A stretch of DNA of 11,199 bases from Eubacteriales bacterium. GTDB lineage: Bacteria > Bacillota_A > Clostridia > Lachnospirales > Lachnospiraceae. Positions 1 through 6,414 of the stretch are shown in pieces; the stretch's first letter is position 1; every line of letters starts with the position of its first letter. The notes beneath the pieces were generated by a model. The model saw nothing but the letters and a program-made list of their open reading frames with translations. It was not told the origin of the DNA and ran no database searches. The stretch spans positions 1 to 11,199 of the forward strand of contig JAUNAE010000094.1 of the NCBI GenBank assembly GCA_030527765.1, given 5' to 3'. Position numbers and translations under genes: made by a program.

Positions 1-10
1 TCCTCCTCTA
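1..10 (-). promoter_or_regulatory. Ribosome binding site of a gene beyond the left edge (probably fusA)
   Basis: Read on the minus strand, the ten bases directly after the rpsG stop codon are TAGAGGAGGA, a strong Shine-Dalgarno sequence. Its gene would begin just outside the window. In Bacillota the gene after rpsG is normally fusA (elongation factor G), so that is the expected product, but no codon of it is visible here. Confidence 0.55.
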
Positions 11-559
<549 letters not shown>

Positions 560-583
560 CTATATTTAACCCGCAACCGACAG

Positions 584-598
584 GGTATATGGAATACC
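584..598 (-). other. Small hairpin in the rpsL-rpsG spacer
   Basis: GGTAT and ATACC form a 5-bp perfect stem around a 5-base loop. No U-tract follows on the minus strand, so it is not a terminator. It may be part of a folded intercistronic leader upstream of rpsG, or chance. Confidence 0.25.
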
Positions 599-647
599 GT
601 ACAAATTTATAGTCGTATGTGAATCGATAACAAATTTTTGTAGTTTT

Positions 648-702
648 CGGATTTTTCAATCCGCATTGCTCAATACAGCAACCGAATCATCACATTGTGA
701 TG
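648..702 (-). other. Cluster of three short hairpins just after rpsL
   Basis: Reading the minus strand from 10 bases past the rpsL stop, three perfect small stems follow one another. At 688-702, CATCA/TGATG closes a 5-base loop. At 666-681, TTGCT/AGCAA closes a 6-base loop. At 648-663, CGGATT/AATCCG is closed by a GAAA tetraloop of the GNRA class. None is followed by a U-run, so termination is not supported. The arrangement suggests structured RNA, such as an RNA-processing site, an mRNA-stability element or a protein-binding leader for rpsG. The spacer 482-711 holds no convincing gene. Confidence 0.4.
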
Positions 703-711
703 GCAGTTAAA

Positions 712-1131
712 TTATTTTTTAACTTTCGGTCTCTTAGCGCCGTATTTGGAACGAGCCTGTTTTCTGTTAGCAACACCTGCAGTATCAAGTGTACCACGGA
801 TAATGTGATATCTGGTACCTGGCAGGTCCTTAACTCTTCCTCCACGGATAAGAACAACGCTATGCTCCTGAAGGTTATGTCCCTCACCAGGAATGTAGCT
901 TGTTACCTCGATTCCGTTGGAAAGACGAACTCTGGCGATCTTTCTAAGAGCGGAGTTAGGTTTTTTAGGGGTAGCTGTCTTAACAGCTGTACACACGCCA
1001 CGTTTCTGTGGTGCGGACTGCTCAACGGCTTTCTTTCTAAGAGAGTTGTATGTTCTCTGAAGAGCCGGTGCTGTAGATTTCTTTACAGCGGTCTGACGAC
1101 CTTTCTTTACTAACTGGTTAAATGTTGGCAT
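712..1131 (-). CDS. rpsL: Small ribosomal subunit protein uS12
   Basis: S12 sits at the decoding centre of the 30S subunit and controls translational accuracy. The protein is 139 residues, begins [13 protein letters not shown] and carries the insertion near residues 25-38 typical of Bacillota, which makes it longer than the 124-aa E. coli protein. The decoding loop [11 protein letters not shown] is at residues 54-64. K56 and K101 (E. coli K43 and K88, Met counted) are both lysine, the usual streptomycin-susceptible state at those two sites. D102 in VKDLPG is the Asp that RimO methylthiolates in many bacteria. The start ATG has GGGAGGTG upstream. Unlike in a fused rpoBC-rpsL arrangement, the gene has its own consensus promoter and a leader of about 108 nt. 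Its direct upstream neighbours are two opposite-strand genes rather than rpoC. Confidence 0.98.
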   Translation of the reverse strand: MPTFNQLVKKGRQTAVKKSTAPALQRTYNSLRKKAVEQSAPQKRGVCTAVKTATPKKPNSALRKIARVRLSNGIEVTSYIPGEGHNLQEHSVVLIRGGRVKDLPGTRYHIIRGTLDTAGVANRKQARSKYGAKRPKVKK

Positions 1132-1157
1132 TCCATTTCACCTCCCGATTTATTTCT

Positions 1158-1179
1158 CCATGGAGTTAGTGTTCCATGG
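1158..1179 (-). promoter_or_regulatory. Leader hairpin upstream of the rpsL ribosome binding site
   Basis: Within the untranslated leader, CCATGGA and TCCATGG form a perfect 7-bp stem with an 8-base loop. The hairpin ends about 10 bases before the GGGAGGTG ribosome binding site, a position where a bound protein or alternative pairing could affect initiation. No known ribosomal-protein leader class is recognised. The arms contain the palindrome CCATGG, so intermolecular pairing is also possible. Confidence 0.4.
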
Positions 1180-1246
1180 GGTTCCTTGCGGTTGCTATTC
1201 ATATTCGTCCGGGCAAAAAAATTCTTTTTCACTCGCAGACTTTTTG

Positions 1247-1275
1247 ATTATATATCCTCCTCAAATTACTGTCAA
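1247..1275 (-). promoter_or_regulatory. Perfect-consensus sigma-A promoter for rpsL
   Basis: On the minus strand, TTGACA (complement of 1270-1275) and TATAAT (complement of 1247-1252) are separated by exactly 17 bp, matching the consensus at all 12 positions. Transcription should begin near 1240, giving a leader of about 108 nt before the rpsL ATG at 1131. An A/T-rich tract at about 1289-1306 lies where an UP element would contact the RNA polymerase alpha C-terminal domain. A promoter of this strength fits constitutive ribosomal protein synthesis and makes the rpsL-rpsG unit independent of rpoBC. Confidence 0.9.
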
Positions 1276-1604
1276 GATGTTTCCCCGAGATAAAATATTT
1301 CTATTCACTCTGCGAGGATAACCCCTTCTTTTCAAGGGTTTCTAGTGCATTTTTCCAGAGTAGTTCAAGGACTGCAGCGTGTCACAAGAACTGTATCACC
1401 CGGGCGTGGGCCGTCAAATCGATCGTGTGCTGGCAGGCAGATCAGGGCTGGCCATCCACATACTTTAGTAAAGCAAACACTTAGCTGTAACGCACGAACA
1501 GGCACAAAGACCGGAGCGAATACAGATTCGAAGTGACGATAGCGAGGCTTTCATCAGAACGAACACACTGGCAGTGACGACAGTAACAGAACCGCTTATC
1601 CACA
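1276..1604. other. Intergenic stretch of about 330 bp with no recognised gene
   Basis: This lies between the divergent rpsL promoter and the promoter of the plus-strand pair. The plus strand of about 1470-1600 is purine-rich and T-poor. AGTGACGA occurs at 1531-1538 and again at 1572-1579, with CGAACA nearby in both surroundings (about 1495 and 1560). Small stems include CGAAT/ATTCG at 1517-1530 and CACT/AGTG near 1566-1576. No tRNA, 6S, SRP, RNase P or tmRNA signature is recognised. A 63-codon open frame at 1345-1536 has no convincing ribosome binding site or protein-like composition. It may be a decayed repeat or an unknown RNA. Confidence 0.5.
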
Positions 1605-1633
1605 TTGCAATTTAGATTTCGATTTACTATAAT
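1605..1633 (+). promoter_or_regulatory. Sigma-A promoter for the coiled-coil / serine hydrolase pair
   Basis: TTGCAA at 1605-1610 and TATAAT at 1628-1633 are separated by 17 bp. The -10 is perfect and the -35 matches 4/6. The predicted start near 1640 leaves a leader of about 35 nt before the ATG at 1675, with an AAAAGGTG ribosome binding site at about 1662-1668. No operator-like repeat overlaps it. Confidence 0.75.
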
Positions 1634-1674
1634 AAACAAAGAAGTTATCAGAATCTATATGAAAAGGTGTAACT

Positions 1675-1920
1675 ATGAATCGAAAATCCATCTTATCCCT
1701 GCTGCTTCTGCTGTGTCTGATCTGTTTTCTTATTTTAATGAGCTGTTTCGCAGTTCGCAATTATCAGAGAATGACATCCGTAGAAAAAGAAATGCAGGAA
1801 CTGCAAACAGAACTTTCAGAGTATCAAAAACGACTGGAATCTGACATCGAAGTTTTTGATCGTGCGATTTCTCAAAAAGAACAATTTCTTTCAGAAGTCA
1901 GACAGATGCTGAACGAGTAA
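1675..1920 (+). CDS. Small bitopic membrane protein with coiled coil
   Basis: The family is not recognised. The protein has 81 residues: a short basic N-terminus (MNRK), one strongly hydrophobic helix at about residues 5-27, and a charged, heptad-like helix from about 35 to the end, rich in Glu, Gln, Lys and Leu, that should form a coiled coil. The topology is probably cytoplasmic N-terminus and extracytoplasmic coil, which resembles FtsL/DivIC-type division proteins in architecture only. An alternative is a lipoprotein: LMSC at residues 21-24 is an imperfect lipobox with C24 as the possible lipidated cysteine. An AAAAGGTG ribosome binding site supports the start. The serine hydrolase gene begins 25 nt after its stop and also carries a membrane segment plus coiled coil, so the two proteins may pair at the membrane. 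This functional link is inference. Confidence 0.8.
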   Translation: MNRKSILSLLLLLCLICFLILMSCFAVRNYQRMTSVEKEMQELQTELSEYQKRLESDIEVFDRAISQKEQFLSEVRQMLNE

Positions 1921-1945
1921 TCATCACAGGAGGTTATATTATAAT

Positions 1946-3091
1946 ATGAAGAAATCCAATCCATCACCTAACGAATTTTATCCAAATCCACCCAAAACAC
2001 CCCGTAAAAAACGCGGTTCCGTGTTCGCAGGAATCACCATCGGAGTCCTTTCCATTGCGGTTTTTGGAATGGGGGCTTTCAATGTAGTATCTGCCCAGCG
2101 CCTTTCTTCTATGGAAGGAGAACTTTCCGAGCTGAAAGAAACCGTAGCAACTACAAAAGACCTCTCCTCTTCTCTTTCCGACAAGGCTGATCAGCTGTCT
2201 GCCCTGGAGGAGGAACAGAGCAGCATGAATGCCGAGAACCCGGAAAACGAAGCTGCCCAGCAAGAAGAAGCAGCTTCCGAACAAGGTACTCTATCTCCTT
2301 CCAACGGAGAATCTCTTTTAAGCGGAGATACAACACCGGAAACAGATGCCGATCTTTCCAATCTTCTGACCCAGCTTCAGGGACAGCTTCCTGTAGATAA
2401 CGGAACCTGGTCAGTATACATCGCAAATACAACAGCCAACAGCGCCGGCAGCATCAATAATGCACCTATGAAAGCAGCCAGTCTGATCAAACTCTACATT
2501 ATGGGTGCTGTATATGAACAGTACGACGCTCTTTCCCAGACCTATGGTTCCGGCACTCTTGACAGCCTTCTCTATTCCATGATCACGGTCAGTGACAACG
2601 ATTCTGCCAATACTCTGACCCGCTACCTCGGAGGTGGAGATGATACCGCCGGCCGCAATGCGGTAACTCAGTTCTGTCAGAACCACGGATATATGAATTC
2701 ATCTATGGGACGTATGCTTCTGGCTCCGGCAGACAACGGAGATAATTATACTTCTGTTGATGATTGCGGACGTTTTCTTCTTGAAATTTATCAGGCCGTA
2801 CGTGGAACTTCCACATCAACAACACTCTCTCATCCGGACAGCATGTACAATCTGCTCTGTCAGCAGCAGCGCCGTCACAAAATCCCGGCTCAGATGCCGG
2901 ATGGTGTTGGTGTTGCCAACAAAACCGGAGAACTCGATGACGTTGAGAACGATGCAGCTATCGTTTACAACACTGCAAAAAACCAGGATCTTGTCATCGT
3001 CTTTATGTCACAGAATCTGAGTGCTACCGGCTCCGCACAGGGAACCATTTCTACCCTGAGCCGCAATATTTATAATTACTATAATGAATAA
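1946..3091 (+). CDS. Membrane-anchored serine hydrolase, class A beta-lactamase/PBP-like fold
   Basis: The protein has 381 residues. A Pro- and Lys-rich cytoplasmic head (1-23) is followed by a hydrophobic segment (about 24-50), a coiled-coil stretch (about 51-95), an acidic Ser/Glu-rich linker (95-135) and a hydrolase domain (about 140-381). All three penicilloyl-serine-transferase motifs are visible: SLIK with nucleophile S179 and K182, SDN at 216-218 and KTG at 326-328. The spacing from nucleophile to SDN is only 37 residues, against 60 in classical class A beta-lactamases. No Glu lies where the deacylating omega-loop residue (Glu166) would fall, about 36 residues after SDN. A true beta-lactamase is therefore unlikely; a DD-peptidase-like enzyme or a beta-lactam/muropeptide-binding sensor fits better. 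VSA at 48-50 could be a signal peptidase site, so release from the membrane is possible. AGGAGG at 1928-1933 is a strong ribosome binding site with a rather long 12-nt spacing. The gene is co-transcribed with the 81-aa gene. Confidence 0.85.
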   Translation: MKKSNPSPNEFYPNPPKTPRKKRGSVFAGITIGVLSIAVFGMGAFNVVSAQRLSSMEGELSELKETVATTKDLSSSLSDKADQLSALEEEQSSMNAENPENEAAQQEEAASEQGTLSPSNGESLLSGDTTPETDADLSNLLTQLQGQLPVDNGTWSVYIANTTANSAGSINNAPMKAASLIKLYIMGAVYEQYDALSQTYGSGTLDSLLYSMITVSDNDSANTLTRYLGGGDDTAGRNAVTQFCQNHGYMNSSMGRMLLAPADNGDNYTSVDDCGRFLLEIYQAVRGTSTSTTLSHPDSMYNLLCQQQRRHKIPAQMPDGVGVANKTGELDDVENDAAIVYNTAKNQDLVIVFMSQNLSATGSAQGTISTLSRNIYNYYNE

Positions 3092-3104
3092 ACAAGTGTA
3101 AATC

Positions 3105-3170
3105 CTGCAAGATTAAATCGCGGATTTCAATAGTAATACCTTCTACTCCACCGCAATACAATTCTTGCAG
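3105..3170 (+). repeat. Inverted repeat in the 3' region of the serine hydrolase unit
   Basis: CTGCAAGA at 3105-3112 is exactly complementary to TCTTGCAG at 3163-3170, and a small internal hairpin, AAATC/GATTT with a GCG loop, lies at 3115-3127. The loop between the outer arms is about 50 nt. The pair could fold the 3' untranslated region upstream of the terminator, or could be a remnant of former coding sequence on the other strand. Confidence 0.35.
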
Positions 3171-3214
3171 AGTATCTTCCAGATTTACAGAACCAAAATT
3201 TTCTTCAAACTACG

Positions 3215-3258
3215 AAGTCCACCTCCAGATTGCTATCAATCAGGAGATGGACTTTTTT
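3215..3258 (+). terminator. Rho-independent terminator of the serine hydrolase unit
   Basis: A long stem forms in three helical blocks: AAGTCCA with TGGACTT (7 bp), CTCC with GGAG (4 bp), and GATTG with CAATC (5 bp). Single-base internal mismatches separate the blocks and the loop is CTAT. On the plus strand the last arm runs into six T residues (3253-3258) and then more T-rich sequence. On the minus strand the hairpin is followed by CGTAG rather than a U-run, so termination appears one-directional. Confidence 0.88.
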
Positions 3259-3290
3259 AGTTTTAGTTTTACTTTTTTTAGTTTTTACTT
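3251..3290. repeat. Imperfect tandem T-rich repeat between convergent genes
   Basis: Two roughly 20-bp units of the form ACTTTTTTAGTTTT followed by AGTTTT or TTACTT lie head to tail. They extend the terminator U-tract and reach the last codons of the 409-aa gene (TAA at 3285-3287). This low-complexity duplication probably arose by slippage. Confidence 0.4.
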
Positions 3291-4514
3291 TTCCGACGTT
3301 TCCTCATAAGACATTTCCCAGATTTCCGAGAAGACTGCAAGCGGACAATCCGTCAGGAGGCACATTAGGACAAAACACTCGTATGGATTGACGATGTAGA
3401 TCTCTCCCATTTTGCATTCCTCAAGAATCTTCTGTATCCGATCCAGAAATTCTTTGTATCTGATAAACGGATCCTCATCTTCCATTTTTTGAGATATGAT
3501 AAAGAATTCCAATGTAATGAGATCAAATCGCTCTACAGGAAACTTGTGATTCAAAATATTCGTGATTCTCTGACGGCTGAACCGCTTCTGGCTGAAGTGT
3601 TTCGCCAGAATCGATGCGGACATTTTTTTCAGATTTCCCATGTTATTTACAGGAATTCCACTGCAGATTACTTTTTCCAGATCTGATGGGGTAATCTGAT
3701 CCGGAGTCCATATTTTAACCTTATCACGTCCCCGTTCTTCCTCATCCTCCTGGTACATCTCAGCGATAATTTCCTTCGCTTCCTCCATCAGGCGGCTGAA
3801 TTCCTGAAACGCCTTACTCTTTTCAAGAATCGGATCCTGCCATCCGCCTTTAAGCCATGCAAGATATTGGAACAGTTCTTCCTCCGTTTCAGGATTCCAT
3901 TCAGGTCCATAGATTACCTGCCCCTTCTCCCCGGAAAAAGGCTCCAGACTTTGAAACTTTTCTTTCATCGCTTCCATCTGATAATATTCCAGATGATGTG
4001 CAAAGCAATACCAGTAAATGGTTTCTTCCGGATTCTCCAGATCGAAGTCCTGCTCTCGCAGCACACGAATCAAAAACTCCGACACATCTTCCAGTGTCAT
4101 TCGAAGTCCGAAGCCAAGAAGAAATACCGTTTCTCTCTTCACAGATGCCTGAGTCAGCCAGTTATGAACCAGCGACGACAGCTTCGTAGATGTCGATCCC
4201 ATGGATTTCGGTGTTCTTGTTTCCTTGAAGGAATCAATCACAATTTCTTTATACACTTCCTCCGGTACTTCTGAGAATTCTTCCTCAATTCCCGCTCTCT
4301 CATAAATATATCGTTTCAGATAATCCCCAAAGGACACCAGTTCCATTTCCTTATACAAATAATGAAAAATAACACCTGCATCCTCATCTTCAAACCGATC
4401 CAGACTGACGACCTGCCGAAATCGCCTCGCCGCTCTTCTAGTAAACTCAAAGTCCCTTACCGGCTCGACATTTTCCGCCTGCTCAAAATCCAGATCCTGC
4501 ATACTGTTTTTCAT
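3285..4514 (-). CDS. Uncharacterised 409-aa cytoplasmic protein, partner of the kinase
   Basis: I do not recognise a named family. I chose the ATG at 4514 because GGGGGAG lies 6 bases upstream of it; an in-frame TTG at 4529 lies before that site and is unlikely. The protein is acidic, largely helical by composition, and has no signal peptide or membrane segment. Two segments look alike: about residues 124-148 (around RETVFLLGFGLRMTLEDVSEF) and about 313-338 (around SRQRITNILNHKF). Each has a basic start, a short hydrophobic helix and a second helix, which resembles a helical-bundle or degenerate helix-turn-helix module; this repeat is tentative. Residues 254-266 are a highly charged Glu/Arg linker. 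The conserved-looking C-terminus is rich in Cys, Leu and aromatic residues (NPYECFVLMCLLTDCP, 376-391). It begins 21 nt after the kinase stop and is surely co-transcribed with it. Possible roles are kinase substrate, adaptor or output protein (inference). Confidence 0.85.
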   Translation of the reverse strand: MKNSMQDLDFEQAENVEPVRDFEFTRRAARRFRQVVSLDRFEDEDAGVIFHYLYKEMELVSFGDYLKRYIYERAGIEEEFSEVPEEVYKEIVIDSFKETRTPKSMGSTSTKLSSLVHNWLTQASVKRETVFLLGFGLRMTLEDVSEFLIRVLREQDFDLENPEETIYWYCFAHHLEYYQMEAMKEKFQSLEPFSGEKGQVIYGPEWNPETEEELFQYLAWLKGGWQDPILEKSKAFQEFSRLMEEAKEIIAEMYQEDEEERGRDKVKIWTPDQITPSDLEKVICSGIPVNNMGNLKKMSASILAKHFSQKRFSRQRITNILNHKFPVERFDLITLEFFIISQKMEDEDPFIRYKEFLDRIQKILEECKMGEIYIVNPYECFVLMCLLTDCPLAVFSEIWEMSYEETSEK

Positions 4515-4535
4515 AGCATTCTCCCCCAATTATGT

Positions 4536-6272
4536 TCACTGCTTCGCAAGATATTCGACAGACCGGTTCCAGTAGCGATCCCCATTTCTCACATACTCTT
4601 CGTTGGCCTGTTCATTGTCGTGAGTTTTTTCATTCTGATCAATCCACCGAATCAAAATTCCATCCTGATAATAATACATATCTACCAAATCATCTTTCCA
4701 GATATATGCAAAAATCAGGTTGTTATTCCAATAATAGTATTCCTCATAAAATCCCTCCTGGGAAATCTGCGGATACACGAGCACCTTTCTCAAATTTCCG
4801 TCGGAGTCTGTATATCTGAGACTCTGTCCTTCGGTTCCCTGAACCATATACTTGTCCGTCTCATCTACAATGGTTGTAACGTGAGAACTGATCGCAGCAA
4901 TATCTTCAGCAAAGGTTCCGGAATCCTGACCTCCGTTTACAACGCTCTGATCCTTCACCTGAGTAACCATATGCTGGGTTTGCATGGCGATGGTATCCTG
5001 AAGCATTTTTTTCATATACGCGCCGATAATGACAACCGCAGCTGTTGCAACTACAATAATTGCAATGATCCATGGTGCCACAATCCGCACGGTATCGCTG
5101 ACTCCCGGATTCTTTTGCTTCTCCAGATCCTCCACACGTACTTCAACAAAATCTTCTCTCTGCTTTCTGCGCTGTGATCTTTTTCGAAGTCCGGTACTTC
5201 GTTGCTCACGTTTCTGTGTTCTTTCCGGTTCTTCCCCCTGATCTGAGACGGTTACTGTTCCAAAATCCCAGGATTCTTCCGCATCATGGTTTCTGCTCTC
5301 TCCTGGATTCTTCGCAGATAACTCTTTCTCATCCGTACTCGAATCGGAAACATCCTCTCTCTTATTCTGCAGATTTTCCAGGGCTTCCAGCAATTCCTGT
5401 GCATCCCGGTAACGATCCTCAGGTCTGTAAGCGCAGGCTTTTTGAATGATTTTTCCAAATTCCACAGGAGCATCCACCGGCCGCGGAAGTTCCTCTCCTC
5501 CCATTCTTCTCACAAGAGCATTTTCCTTGTCATGGTAGGTAATCAGCTGCTTGTTGAGATCTACAAGTGGGAAGCGATTGTGATTTAGAAGCTTATAAAG
5601 AACGAGACCCAGACTGTAAATGTCCGCCCGATCATCATAGTCTTCTCCCTTATAAAGTTCCGGAGCCATATAGGAGTACGTTCCTTTTCTGGAAAAAGTC
5701 CGCTGATCCAGAACATTATCTCTGGCAATTCCGAAATCTCCCAGTTTGTAATCTCCGAATTTGGATACAAAAATATTCTCCGGTTTGATATCTCTATGAA
5801 TGATATTCATTTTTTTGCAGTAGCACAAAGCCCTCGCCAGATCTGCTCCAAGAGCAAGAACTTCCTCCGGACCGAACTCTTTACCTATGCAGGCATCTGT
5901 AAAAGAAGTCAGATACTCCATTCGAATATAAATATCCCAGCCGATCTCGTCCAGATACTCTTCTACTTTGAAATCCTCTACTGATACAATGTAAGAATTT
6001 CCGCGGAAGGATTCCATGGTAGATATTTCTCTAAGACAGTCTTCCATGAGGCCTTCAAAATACTGTCTCGCAGACTGTTCACTGTCCGTTTCTTTCAGAA
6101 CACTGTCGACTTCTTCTCTGGAAGCCGGAATGGAGATGACTTTCACCGCCGAATAAAAAGAGTGTCCATGTTCTGTACGTCTGGCTTTATACACACGTCC
6201 ATAGGCGCCTTCTCCTATTTTTTCCACAATTTCCCATTCCTGCCATGGGGAAATCGGAAGTTCTCTTTCCAT
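4536..6272 (-). CDS. Membrane Ser/Thr protein kinase (Hanks type) with non-PASTA sensor domain
   Basis: The ATG at 6272 is chosen because AGGAGGG lies 5 bases upstream; the in-frame TTG at 6293 lies before that site. The protein has 578 residues. The kinase domain (about 12-300) is complete: glycine loop GEGAYGRV at 20-27, ATP-binding lysine K44, helix-C glutamate probably E82, catalytic HRDIKPEN at 159-166, DFG at 179-181, APE at 203-205 and DIYSLG at 217-222. An Asp/Glu/Ser-rich linker then passes into a very basic stretch (about 351-373), and one transmembrane helix lies at about 396-419. The extracytoplasmic part (420-578) lacks PASTA repeats. It ends in a Tyr/Trp/Asp-rich region (508-545, with EEYYYWNNN and DMYYYQDG) that looks like a small beta-rich ligand-binding domain of unknown type. 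PrkC/StkP/PknB kinases sense muropeptides through PASTA domains, so this one probably senses something else at the envelope. No PP2C phosphatase gene is adjacent. Confidence 0.95.
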   Translation of the reverse strand: MERELPISPWQEWEIVEKIGEGAYGRVYKARRTEHGHSFYSAVKVISIPASREEVDSVLKETDSEQSARQYFEGLMEDCLREISTMESFRGNSYIVSVEDFKVEEYLDEIGWDIYIRMEYLTSFTDACIGKEFGPEEVLALGADLARALCYCKKMNIIHRDIKPENIFVSKFGDYKLGDFGIARDNVLDQRTFSRKGTYSYMAPELYKGEDYDDRADIYSLGLVLYKLLNHNRFPLVDLNKQLITYHDKENALVRRMGGEELPRPVDAPVEFGKIIQKACAYRPEDRYRDAQELLEALENLQNKREDVSDSSTDEKELSAKNPGESRNHDAEESWDFGTVTVSDQGEEPERTQKREQRSTGLRKRSQRRKQREDFVEVRVEDLEKQKNPGVSDTVRIVAPWIIAIIVVATAAVVIIGAYMKKMLQDTIAMQTQHMVTQVKDQSVVNGGQDSGTFAEDIAAISSHVTTIVDETDKYMVQGTEGQSLRYTDSDGNLRKVLVYPQISQEGFYEEYYYWNNNLIFAYIWKDDLVDMYYYQDGILIRWIDQNEKTHDNEQANEEYVRNGDRYWNRSVEYLAKQ

Positions 6273-6343
6273 AGAATCCCTCCTCTCTATCAATGTTTTG
6301 TATTGCTTCCAATCAACTCTGATCGTATAGAATCATTACGGTT

Positions 6344-6372
6344 ATTGTATCAAATTTTATAGCTATTCACAA
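6344..6372 (-). promoter_or_regulatory. Promoter for the kinase unit
   Basis: On the minus strand, TTGTGA (complement of 6367-6372) and TACAAT (complement of 6344-6349) are spaced by 17 bp, matching consensus 4/6 and 5/6. It lies downstream of the rpoC terminator and about 72 bp upstream of the kinase ATG, giving a leader of about 65 nt. The kinase and the 409-aa gene therefore probably form their own transcription unit, with some read-through from rpoC possible. Confidence 0.65.
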
Positions 6373-6414
6373 CCAAATGCTATACCGCCCGCAATCATCC
6401 AAGATTGATTCGAT

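Noticed and set aside
697..1113. Plus-strand open frame of 138 codons opposite rpsL
   Set aside because: It mirrors the biased codons of rpsL; the product is Ser/Cys/Phe-rich with no family features.
1322..1342. AACCCCTT/AAGGGTT hairpin near the upstream side of the rpsL promoter
   Set aside because: It has a bulge and no proper U-tract on either strand, and no gene ends there.
1345..1536. 63-codon plus-strand open frame in the noncoding stretch
   Set aside because: No Shine-Dalgarno sequence, no promoter upstream and an Arg/Thr/Gly-rich composition unlike the neighbouring proteins; a better promoter lies downstream of it.
1934..1945. TATAAT-like sequence just before the serine hydrolase ATG
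   Set aside because: No -35 is present at a suitable distance, and it would place the start inside the coding region; it is simply the AT-rich spacer after the ribosome binding site.
1946..3091. Annotation of the serine hydrolase as a beta-lactam resistance gene
   Set aside because: The Glu166-equivalent and the class A motif spacing are missing, and the gene is membrane-anchored with a coiled-coil stalk.
4362..5177. Plus-strand open frame of 271 codons across the junction of the kinase and 409-aa genes
   Set aside because: It overlaps two well-supported minus-strand genes, has no ribosome binding site and has shadow-like composition.
1276..6414. Mobile element or genomic island explanation for the inserted genes
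   Set aside because: No transposase, integrase, tRNA, flanking direct repeats or terminal inverted repeats are visible, and codon use looks like that of the surrounding genes by eye.
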